64,000 bases of DNA from Flavobacteriales bacterium UBA6051 (GTDB lineage Bacteria > Bacteroidota > Bacteroidia > Flavobacteriales_D > Crocinitomicaceae). The notes below the pieces were generated by a model, which saw only the letters and a program-made list of their open reading frames with translations, searched no databases and was not told where the DNA came from. Of this stretch, positions 57,523 to 64,000 are shown piece by piece (within the stretch, counting starts at the first letter, position 1; every line of letters starts with the position of its first letter). The stretch is from assembly GCA_002427735.1 (NCBI GenBank), contig DIYP01000018.1, positions 62,001 to 126,000 of the forward strand, in the 5' to 3' direction. The position numbers were made by a program, and so were the translations under genes.

Positions 57523-57555
57523 CAAATTTAGCCGTTAAAGTAGTGAATATTCCAA
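57523..57555 (-). promoter_or_regulatory. Candidate promoter of the cupin-gmd operon
   Basis: On the minus strand TTG at 57555-57553 and TAAATTTG at 57530-57523 are 22 bases apart, slightly longer than the usual 19-20. The octamer itself matches TAnnTTTG perfectly. The start codon at 57494 is about 28 bases further on. Confidence 0.5.
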
Positions 57556-57568
57556 GCTTTGGAAAGAA

Positions 57569-58267
57569 TTAGCCCTTTTTCTGCGCCAGAATATAGTTGG
57601 ATTCTCCTTTGCTGTATTTGTTCGGGAATTCGGAAAGAATTGTACAATGATTTTCCTTGAGAAAATGCTTTATCATTGCCGCCGGAATAATAGAAGGATA
57701 ATCAATTTTTTCGGCAATAATCTGCGAGCTCACCTCTGGTTTGAAACTGTTTTCATCCAAAAAGTCGAAAAGTAGAAAGCCGTCATTGCGCGTCACACGA
57801 ATCATTTCTTCAATATAAGAAAGCGTATTGTACATGCTCAAGGCAACAAAAACACCATGGGCATGACATAAATCTATGGATGCATCTTTTTCATAGGCAA
57901 GACTCTTTCCATCCGTTTCTCTTCTTGATACGTGATATTCTTGACTCAGCCAAGCTGCCCAATCTTCAGCTGTTTCATAAATGGCGTAGGTCTTTATATC
58001 TGAAATGAGTTCTAATGTCTTTTCTATATAACGACCAGTTCCAGGGCCGATTTCACAGACATGCTGAATGGTAGAAAAATCAATTTTCTTTGCCGCTTCA
58101 TTGATGATCTTTTGTGTCTGACCAGATTGTCCCCACAAAGATTCCACATAGTCACAAATAGATGAATTTTCCGCTTTAGCCGCACTAACAGTGCTCGCGC
58201 AATCGATAAAGCCAACTACGGTTGAACTTTTTTGTTTCGATTTAGAAAAATAGGACAACAAACTCAT
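57569..58267 (-). CDS. SAM-dependent methyltransferase-like protein
   Basis: This is a 232-residue protein with a class I methyltransferase core. VCEIGPGTGRYIEKTLEL at about residues 69-86 is the SAM-binding motif, and AHGVFVALSMYNTLSYIEEM and VTRNDGFLLFDFLD are later motifs. The N-terminal 65 residues are helical. The absence of a zinc ribbon and the length set it apart from the methyltransferase pair at 43736. The stretch AIYETAEDWAAWLSQEY occurs where the acidic residue that binds the SAM ribose is expected. The likely acceptor is a sugar or glycan end, since the gene lies among glycosyltransferases. A chain-terminating methyl group for ABC export is one possibility. Confidence 0.75.
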   Translation of the reverse strand: MSLLSYFSKSKQKSSTVVGFIDCASTVSAAKAENSSICDYVESLWGQSGQTQKIINEAAKKIDFSTIQHVCEIGPGTGRYIEKTLELISDIKTYAIYETAEDWAAWLSQEYHVSRRETDGKSLAYEKDASIDLCHAHGVFVALSMYNTLSYIEEMIRVTRNDGFLLFDFLDENSFKPEVSSQIIAEKIDYPSIIPAAMIKHFLKENHCTILSEFPNKYSKGESNYILAQKKG

Positions 58268-58293
58268 AGTAACAGTTCAGCAAGATACTGAAA

Positions 58294-59166
58294 TTAGCGC
58301 TTTTGAAAGAAGTTCTTAATACGTTGAGTGCGCATATAGCTCTTGAACTTTGGAATTAACTCAATTAAGTTGTTTCGAATTGCATCAATATACTTTTCAT
58401 CATTTGTGGATTCTGCCATTTGAAGAAGCACGGCACCTTGTTTTTTGAATACATCCGGAAGATTCTTAAACAGATTAGCGTGTTTGTTAAGAACATAGAA
58501 AAAGCCATCTGATGATCTTCGCTTATCACTTGAAATAGTGTCTTGATCGCGTTGATAGTATTGAATCAGTGATTTCTCAACTGTGTGATATGTGCAATAT
58601 TGCCCTAAGCGAATGTGCGCATCCCATTCTTGATAGGAGGGACACTCTTCATCCATAAATCCAAAGTTTTTTAACGCAGAGGAGCGAATAATTGAAATAT
58701 TGTAATCAACATAAGTATCCCCGGAAAGGATGGAAGTAGAAATATTACCATGGGCTTTCCATGTAAAATGATTGATGATTTGATCATGATCATTTAGCAC
58801 TTCAGCGAAGCAACAAAAAACATCTGCGTCATTCCTCCTGATAGCTTCGTTAAAGTCATTAAGGGCTTCCGGGAGCATGATATTGTCCGAATCAAAGAAG
58901 TAGATAAACTCACCCTGAGCAGCGAGTAAACCTGTATTTCTCGCCCCTGGAGCTCCCTTTGTTCGTTGATTTGATAAAAACACAAAGCGTTCATCGTTGA
59001 GATATTCCTGAACAAGTGTTGAGGTTTCATCTGTCGATCCATCATCTACGATGATACATTCCCAATTCTCAAATGTCTGAGCTTTAATTGAATCCAGCGT
59101 TTTACCAATAATTTTGGCGCGATTATACGTCGGTATAATGATAGATATTAGCCCAGACTTACTCAT
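58294..59166 (-). CDS. Glycosyltransferase family 2 protein
   Basis: This is a 290-residue GT-A glycosyltransferase with SIIIPTYNRAKIIGKTLDSI at the N-terminus, CIIVDDGSTDETS for the nucleotide, and the DxD-like YFFDSDNIMLPEA at about residues 90-102. Catalytic-type acidic residues follow in ECPSYQEWDAHIRL. The C-terminal 60 residues are helical and basic, perhaps for membrane contact. It overlaps the upstream GT56-like gene by eight bases, so the two are expressed together. Confidence 0.88.
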   Translation of the reverse strand: MSKSGLISIIIPTYNRAKIIGKTLDSIKAQTFENWECIIVDDGSTDETSTLVQEYLNDERFVFLSNQRTKGAPGARNTGLLAAQGEFIYFFDSDNIMLPEALNDFNEAIRRNDADVFCCFAEVLNDHDQIINHFTWKAHGNISTSILSGDTYVDYNISIIRSSALKNFGFMDEECPSYQEWDAHIRLGQYCTYHTVEKSLIQYYQRDQDTISSDKRRSSDGFFYVLNKHANLFKNLPDVFKKQGAVLLQMAESTNDEKYIDAIRNNLIELIPKFKSYMRTQRIKNFFQKR

Positions 59167-60424
59167 CGATTAGTAATGATTTTAATGCGTCAATTCTTTT
59201 TGTCTCATTACTTACTGAGTCTTTGAGGATCTTTATGTTTTTGCCTATTTGATCTGCAGATAACGGGCTTGAAAAATCTTCAAATGAAGTGTTTTTTATC
59301 TCAGCTGTACTATGGATATGCATGCCAAGAGAAACGAAAAGTTTATAAATCGAGGATTGCTCCTTCATAAATATTTTCTTTCCCTTATTGATAAATGCAA
59401 ACAGGTTTCCTCCGGCTTGTCCGCGGTTATGATTCATATAAACAACGTCAACTTCATCCATAAGTGCATAGTATTTATCTCTTGGGATGAAGTCGAGCAG
59501 AGGAACAAAACGGTCACCGAAGTATTTTGTTCCATAATCACAGACAATTTTGGCGTAGGCTTTATTACCATAATTCAGTGGGCAGATGATCTTGAATTGC
59601 TTGTCATTATATTTTTTGAGCATTTCCATGGCATCCATATGATTGTTCGTTTCCGTATCTGAATTCCCGAGCCAAATGGTGATTGTTTTGGATGTTTCTG
59701 ATTGATTAGGAGCAGAGGTTTTTATATTGTCTGTCCCAACACCATACACAAAGTATCGATGCTTTAACTGAACATTGTATAAATCGTTGAGAATTTCTAC
59801 GTCAAAAATGTTCCAGTGACAAATAGCTTCCAGACGTTCAAGAAAAGCTTTGCGAACCTCCATTCCCTCCTGATACGCTCTATTGCTTTTCGTCTTGTAC
59901 TGTTGTTTTTTGTTTTGCCAATAGGTAGCAATAATATTTTTGCGATTTCCTCCCTCTTTTGCATTCGACATTTTCGCTCTTAAAGCTTCATTTTGAAAGG
60001 TCAATATGCTTTTTCTGACCGTACTGAAAGTCAACGGGTCATAGAGAAATTGATTTATCCTATTATTCGGGTTCGCAAAAAACGGAGCTTCAAGGAAATC
60101 GGCTCCCCAAAAACAAAGAAAGATCTTAGTCTCTTTGGGGATTCGGTTCAGAATTGTGTTGACATTTGGACTATACCAATGAATAAATATTCTATCATTC
60201 GAAGTAACCTGCTGTAATAGCTCATCAAGCTCTTGAGAACCATATGGGGCATGAGATCCGGTCGTCGTTTTTACAAAATTGGAAGGCGGCGAAAAAGTAA
60301 AAATGAATCGGTTATTCTCTGAAATGGAAAGCGCATCTTTTGAAAAATCGTCGATGAACTTTTCGTCAATCATGAAGTGATAGTTGATCGATTCTTTTTT
60401 CATGCTAAACGCAATTTTTTTCAA
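59159..60424 (-). CDS. GT56-like transferase (WecF-type 4-acetamido-4,6-dideoxyhexose transferase)
   Basis: This is a 421-residue protein resembling the GT56 family, whose known member WecF transfers 4-acetamido-4,6-dideoxygalactose to a lipid-linked intermediate. The early segment DRIFIHWYSPNVNTIL and KIFLCFWGADFLE fit. The donor half contains TIWLGNSDTETNNHMDAMEM, FKIICPLNYGNKAYAKIV and a following DEVDVVYMNHNRGQAGGNL, which align well with WecF. The Met at 60424 is used; the Met at 60403 is equally plausible. The next gene upstream is a sugar aminotransferase that could supply the 4-amino sugar, which supports the assignment. Confidence 0.75.
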   Translation of the reverse strand: MKKIAFSMKKESINYHFMIDEKFIDDFSKDALSISENNRFIFTFSPPSNFVKTTTGSHAPYGSQELDELLQQVTSNDRIFIHWYSPNVNTILNRIPKETKIFLCFWGADFLEAPFFANPNNRINQFLYDPLTFSTVRKSILTFQNEALRAKMSNAKEGGNRKNIIATYWQNKKQQYKTKSNRAYQEGMEVRKAFLERLEAICHWNIFDVEILNDLYNVQLKHRYFVYGVGTDNIKTSAPNQSETSKTITIWLGNSDTETNNHMDAMEMLKKYNDKQFKIICPLNYGNKAYAKIVCDYGTKYFGDRFVPLLDFIPRDKYYALMDEVDVVYMNHNRGQAGGNLFAFINKGKKIFMKEQSSIYKLFVSLGMHIHSTAEIKNTSFEDFSSPLSADQIGKNIKILKDSVSNETKRIDALKSLLIDE

Positions 60425-60436
60425 TTTTTACTGTCA

Positions 60437-60444
60437 CAAATTTA
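60437..60444 (-). promoter_or_regulatory. Candidate -7 element ahead of the GT56-like gene
   Basis: TAAATTTG on the minus strand is a perfect TAnnTTTG match, 12 bases before the Met codon at 60424. It lies in the 64-base gap between the aminotransferase and GT56-like genes, so it could start an internal transcript. Confidence 0.4.
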
Positions 60445-60488
60445 GACGCATCTTTTGCAAATCCTGTAACACCTGTTATCGGCATAAT

Positions 60489-61565
60489 CTATTCGTTAAC
60501 AATTTTAGCAATTAGTTCAATATCGTCCTCTTTCAGCCCAACAAAAAGCGGTAAGCAAAGAATACACCTTGAAATCTCTTCCGAAACAGGCATTTTTTGC
60601 GTGTCTATATATGGTAGTTGGTTCAATGAAGGATAGAAATAACGCCTTGGGAAAACGTTCTGTTCATTGAGTTTTTGCTGCGCTGTCAGAAGTGTCTTTT
60701 CACTTTCGAAAATAATTGGATAATAAGCGTAGTTATACGTTGTGCCTTCTCTCAGCTTTTGCTTTCTAACAAGCTTCCAATTGATTAAAGTGTCATAAAG
60801 TTCAGAGATCTTTTTGCGCTCTTCAATAACATAATCCATATAGGGAAGCAATGCCGTTCCCATAGCAGCATTCAATTCGCTCATTTTTGCGTTGATACCA
60901 AGCCCATGAAATGCTTCGGGACCATCGTGACCAAAGTTATGGTGGTAATAGATCGTTTCTTTTAGGTTCTGATCGTTGCAAAAAATAGCGCCTCCTTCTC
61001 CCGTATGAAATAGTTTGGTCGCATGAAAGCTGGTGGTACTTATATCTCCGAAATTGAAGAGAGATTGACCTTCATATTCTGCTCCAAAGCAGTGTGCTGC
61101 ATCATAAATAACTCGGAGGTTATGTTTTTTGGCAATTTCATCTATCTTCTCTACAGCACATGGGTTTCCGAATACATGAACAGCCAATATTGCTGTTGTT
61201 TTGTCAGTGATCGCAGCTTCGATTTTCGCTTCATCTATTGATAAATATTCAGGGTCAATATCAACGAACACGGGTGTACAGTTTTCCCAGACAATAGTGG
61301 AGGTAGTGGCTACATAGCTAAAAGGAGTTGTAATAATTTCTCCCTTTAGTTCAAGCACTTTCATTGGGATTTGTATGGCAACAGTTCCATTACTAACGAA
61401 TAATGGTTTTGCGGATGACTTAAGATAATCTTGAACTGCGCTTTCAAGATTCAGAATGATTTCGCCACGATTCGTTAGCCATTTACTTTTCCAAAGCTGG
61501 TCAAGAACGGCCTGGTATTCTTCTTTTGGGGGAAGAAATGTTTCGGTAACATTAATTCGTTTCAT
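60489..61565 (-). CDS. DegT/DnrJ/EryC1/StrS aminotransferase (WecE/VioA/FdtB-like)
   Basis: This is a 358-residue PLP-dependent aminotransferase that converts a 4-keto-6-deoxy nucleotide sugar to its 4-amino form. Motifs are ITTPFSYVATTSTIVWENC, the PLP-contact region YDAAHCFGAEYEG and the lysine Lys184 in SFHATKLFHTGEGGAIF. The sequence differs clearly from the gmd-linked aminotransferase (54824-55945), so it probably handles another sugar, likely a dTDP-linked one of the WecE, VioA or FdtB kind. The GT56-like gene next to it transfers that class of sugar. It overlaps the ABC ATPase gene by four bases. Confidence 0.85.
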   Translation of the reverse strand: MKRINVTETFLPPKEEYQAVLDQLWKSKWLTNRGEIILNLESAVQDYLKSSAKPLFVSNGTVAIQIPMKVLELKGEIITTPFSYVATTSTIVWENCTPVFVDIDPEYLSIDEAKIEAAITDKTTAILAVHVFGNPCAVEKIDEIAKKHNLRVIYDAAHCFGAEYEGQSLFNFGDISTTSFHATKLFHTGEGGAIFCNDQNLKETIYYHHNFGHDGPEAFHGLGINAKMSELNAAMGTALLPYMDYVIEERKKISELYDTLINWKLVRKQKLREGTTYNYAYYPIIFESEKTLLTAQQKLNEQNVFPRRYFYPSLNQLPYIDTQKMPVSEEISRCILCLPLFVGLKEDDIELIAKIVNE

Positions 61566-62857
61566 TCTTCCAAAGTTATTCGTCCATCTACAAAAGCAGT
61601 TTCACCGGGACGCATTGTTTTGCCCGATTTCCAATAATCTGCACCAATCACATCAAGCGTAAAGGCATTACCAATTTCATCAAGAAAACTCTCCGGATTC
61701 GTATCACCCTCCATTGCCAATAAACGCAGATTATATCGTCCTGCTCTGAGCATAAGTTTGGGGATTTCTAAATAGAAAGATCCTTTCTCCTTTGTTACAT
61801 GGGGAAATGTAATTCCCATTTCATCAGTAACAAAGTTCAGTACATTTTCTTCGTAGCTGTCACGTAGTCCAACTGCGAGTATTACTTTATCCATTTCCAC
61901 CCGATCCTTCAATACGTAATCAAGGCGGATTTTTAGATATTCGCCACTAAACCCTTCGGTGATTTCTTCTCCATCCTTGTTAAAAAGGCGAACACCGGAA
62001 AAGAGAAGTTTACCATTGCCATTTCTATTTTCACTGTGCAGCAAATCTGTAGAACTTTCCTGACTGTTCTTGCGCAGGTATTCTCCAATACATTCTTCCG
62101 TGTCACCATCGAAGATTATTTCACCTTGATCCATCAATATGCATCGATCACATAGACTTTTGATGGACCCCATATTGTGACTAACGAAGAGTACCGTTCT
62201 ATTGCCAGCTGAAGATACCTCTTTCATTTTTCCGATCGCCTTTTTCTGAAATTCTGCGTCTCCTACGGCGAGAACTTCATCGACGATAAGAATTTCTGGT
62301 TCGAGAAAGGCGGCAACAGCAAAACCAAGTCTGACGCGCATTCCAGAGGAATAACGTTTAAATGGTGTGTCCACATACTTTGCTATTCCAGCGAAGTCAA
62401 CGATTTCATCAAACTTTCTCGAAACCTCTGCCTTGGACATTCCTAAAATTGCTCCGTTCAGATAAATATTTTCTTTACCTGTCAATTCTGGATGCATCCC
62501 CGTTCCTACCTCAAGTAATGAGCCAATTCTTCCATTTAGTTTAATCTCGCCCTGTGTTGGTCCTGTAACCTTAGAAAGAATTTTTAACAGTGTGGATTTT
62601 CCAGCTCCGTTTCGTCCAATGATCCCTAGAACTTCGCCTTCTTTGACTTCAAAATCAATGTTTTGAATTGCCCAGACATAATCTTTTGTTCCTTCAGATG
62701 TTCGATCATTATTTTCCGTCACAATACTATAGGGATCTTCTTTTCCACGAAGCCTATGCCACAAGCGATTTAAGTCGTGTGAAAGCGTACCCGTACCGAC
62801 TTCTCCCAAGCGATATTGCTTAGCCAAATTCTCCACTTTAACGCGCGTAATACTCAT
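61562..62857 (-). CDS. wzt: Polysaccharide ABC transporter ATP-binding protein (Wzt-like)
   Basis: This is a 431-residue ATPase of an O-antigen or teichoic-acid-type exporter. Walker A is GRNGAGKST (residues 81-89), the signature is YSSGMRVRLGFAVA and Walker B is EILIVDEVLAVGD. Residues from about 275 to 431 form a beta-sandwich domain like the C-terminal domain of E. coli O9a-type Wzt, which recognises the finished glycan end. Its presence suggests that export depends on a terminal modification. A 20-residue N-terminal addition and RLRGKEDPYSIVTENN occur before the ATPase core, as in Bacteroidetes homologues. It overlaps the permease gene by four bases. Confidence 0.92.
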   Translation of the reverse strand: MSITRVKVENLAKQYRLGEVGTGTLSHDLNRLWHRLRGKEDPYSIVTENNDRTSEGTKDYVWAIQNIDFEVKEGEVLGIIGRNGAGKSTLLKILSKVTGPTQGEIKLNGRIGSLLEVGTGMHPELTGKENIYLNGAILGMSKAEVSRKFDEIVDFAGIAKYVDTPFKRYSSGMRVRLGFAVAAFLEPEILIVDEVLAVGDAEFQKKAIGKMKEVSSAGNRTVLFVSHNMGSIKSLCDRCILMDQGEIIFDGDTEECIGEYLRKNSQESSTDLLHSENRNGNGKLLFSGVRLFNKDGEEITEGFSGEYLKIRLDYVLKDRVEMDKVILAVGLRDSYEENVLNFVTDEMGITFPHVTKEKGSFYLEIPKLMLRAGRYNLRLLAMEGDTNPESFLDEIGNAFTLDVIGADYWKSGKTMRPGETAFVDGRITLEE

Positions 62858-63702
62858 ACTGTATCCATGAAGTTTTGTTCGGTTTTGTTAAAAATTAATG
62901 TACCGATGAATAGTATGAACAATGAAAAGCCAGCAGTGTATCCAAGCATCCACCATTCAAGAGTTCCAGTGCCAAAGAAGGCGTATTTGAATGTTTCTAG
63001 TATGGAGGTCATTGGGTTAAGCATAAGGACCGTTCGTAGCTTACCTTCAGTAAGGGAAAGTGGATAGATTACCGGACTCGCGTACAACCAAAGTTGAATG
63101 CCAAACTGAATTAAAAAGCGCATGTCTCTGTACTTCGTTGTGATAGAAGAAATAATCATTCCGAATCCAAGTCCCATAATGCCAATCAGCATAATCAGGA
63201 TAGGCAAAAGTAGGAGGTGGATCGTCGGAGCGAAATCATAATCGCTTGATAGAAAGAAGAAAATATATACTCCTAAGAAGAGCAAGAACTGAATGCCAAA
63301 TTTGATCAGAGAAGACAAAACGATAGATAGGGGAGTGATGATTCTTGGGAAGTAAACTTTTCCGAAAATGTGTTGGTTTTCAATAAAAGTATTGGATGTT
63401 TTTTTAAAGCAATCTGCGAAGTAATTCCAACATGTCAATCCAGCTAAATAAAATGCCATTTGAGGAACGCCGCCCGTTTCTATGCCCGCAATCTGTCCGA
63501 AGATGATCATGAAAACGAGCGTAGTAAGCGCCGGTTCTATAAAGAACCACAATGGTCCCAGAATAGTTTGCTTGTACACCGAGATAAAATCACGTTTCAC
63601 AAACAAGAACAGCAGATCTTTACTCTGTAAAAGTGCTTTGAGATCAAATGCAAACAAGGACCTTTTTGGGCGAATAATAGATGTCCAGGATTCCTGCTGC
63701 AT
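62854..63702 (-). CDS. wzm: Polysaccharide ABC transporter permease (Wzm-like)
   Basis: This is a 282-residue inner-membrane permease of the ABC-2 type that pairs with Wzt to move lipid-linked polysaccharide across the inner membrane. It has about six hydrophobic helices after a cytoplasmic N-terminus. Family features include LFLFVKRDFISVYKQTILGPLWF before helix 1 (read as two adjoining segments) and a PVIYPLSL motif near residues 205-212, followed by LNPMTSILETF. The gene is the first of the wzm-wzt-aminotransferase run. The sequence 63703-63740 upstream holds only a short AT-rich gap. Confidence 0.92.
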   Translation of the reverse strand: MQQESWTSIIRPKRSLFAFDLKALLQSKDLLFLFVKRDFISVYKQTILGPLWFFIEPALTTLVFMIIFGQIAGIETGGVPQMAFYLAGLTCWNYFADCFKKTSNTFIENQHIFGKVYFPRIITPLSIVLSSLIKFGIQFLLFLGVYIFFFLSSDYDFAPTIHLLLLPILIMLIGIMGLGFGMIISSITTKYRDMRFLIQFGIQLWLYASPVIYPLSLTEGKLRTVLMLNPMTSILETFKYAFFGTGTLEWWMLGYTAGFSLFILFIGTLIFNKTEQNFMDTV

Positions 63703-63740
63703 TTTTTAGTAGTGTTTAATGACAAAGATAGAGCTTTCGT

Positions 63741-64000
63741 TCAGCCTTCTTTTAAATCAAGTTGTTTTTCTATGTTTTTCTCTCCAATCGCTTTTGGGTT
63801 GGTAGTGAATACAATTAGCAAGAATGGCAAGAGTGGGGCTTTAAATCGAACAAGTACCCCAAACAACCCAGAAGTAAAGCCGGCAAAGTAGGCAAGTATA
63901 ATAGCAAACAGAAAGCTGAATACCAGGAACTCATTATATCGAATGAAGCGTATCTTTTGATTGACTTTTCCTTTGAACAGGAAGATCAATGTCAGGTACA
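63741..64000 (-). CDS. C-terminal part of a multi-spanning membrane protein (5' end outside window)
   Basis: This frame ends at 63741 and stays open through the right edge, so only the last 86 or so residues are visible. They contain at least three hydrophobic helices, with EFLVFSFLFAIILAYFAGF and LLPFLLIVFTTNP recognisable. The tail after the last helix is charged (EKNIEKQLDLKEG). Given the neighbouring polysaccharide genes it may be a polymerase, a flippase or another GT-C-like protein, but too little is seen to choose. Confidence 0.7.
   Translation of the reverse strand, partial: YLTLIFLFKGKVNQKIRFIRYNEFLVFSFLFAIILAYFAGFTSGLFGVLVRFKAPLLPFLLIVFTTNPKAIGEKNIEKQLDLKEG

Noticed and set aside
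1..64000. Mobile elements, CRISPR arrays, phage genes or a classical defence system
   Set aside because: No transposase, integrase, terminal repeats, spaced direct repeats, nuclease-helicase or toxin-antitoxin pair was recognised.

Overview
The window is 64 kb of an AT-rich bacterial chromosome, almost certainly from a member of the Bacteroidetes and most likely of the Flavobacteriales. The evidence is a type IX secretion (T9SS) pair of PorV/PorQ-like and C25-peptidase proteins, a secreted protein with a T9SS type A C-terminal signal, a fused E1 alpha/beta 2-oxoacid dehydrogenase, and promoters of the Bacteroidetes form (TTTG or TTG, about 19 bases, then TAnnTTTG). Several start codons lie only a few bases after such a promoter. 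No rRNA, tRNA, CRISPR array, phage or insertion sequence was seen, and no gene-free stretch exceeds about 270 bases.

Positions 1-38234 are mostly housekeeping genes. In order they are: a MarR regulator cut by the window edge; a PaaI-like thioesterase; a DUF2461 protein with a dipeptidyl peptidase IV; the fused E1 dehydrogenase; an SGNH esterase; an LpxD-like acyltransferase coupled to a SpoIIE phosphatase; the T9SS-type pair (10462-16811); pssA-purS; a coiled-coil membrane protein, an RRM protein and a crotonase; rplM-rpsI and rpsB-tsf-pyrH-frr; an OmpA protein; a truncated haemoglobin; and a DUF4403 lipoprotein. Four tandem cysteine-rich mini-lipoproteins (27894-28879) come next, followed by a membrane-anchored thioredoxin-like protein, a monomeric isocitrate dehydrogenase, a trio of GT-C-like membrane proteins around an FAD oxidoreductase, and rdgB.

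Positions 38231-64000 are mainly a cell-surface polysaccharide locus. It holds asparagine synthase-like and carbamoyltransferase enzymes, seven GT4-like or GT2 glycosyltransferases plus one GT56-like transferase, four methyltransferases, an NDP-sugar epimerase/dehydratase, gmd with a perosamine-synthase-like aminotransferase, a second aminotransferase next to the GT56-like enzyme, and a Wzm/Wzt ABC exporter whose ATPase has a C-terminal glycan-binding-type domain. The inferred product is a heteropolymer, probably an LPS O-antigen, built on a lipid carrier from 4-amino-4,6-dideoxyhexoses and other sugars, decorated with methyl and carbamoyl groups and exported by the ABC route. The locus runs past the right edge.

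The least ordinary items are: the lipoprotein array, whose genes are separated by near-copies of the same terminator with little room for promoters; the SGNH-carbamoyltransferase fusion; and the 1734-residue C25 protein encoded after, rather than before, its PorV-like partner.
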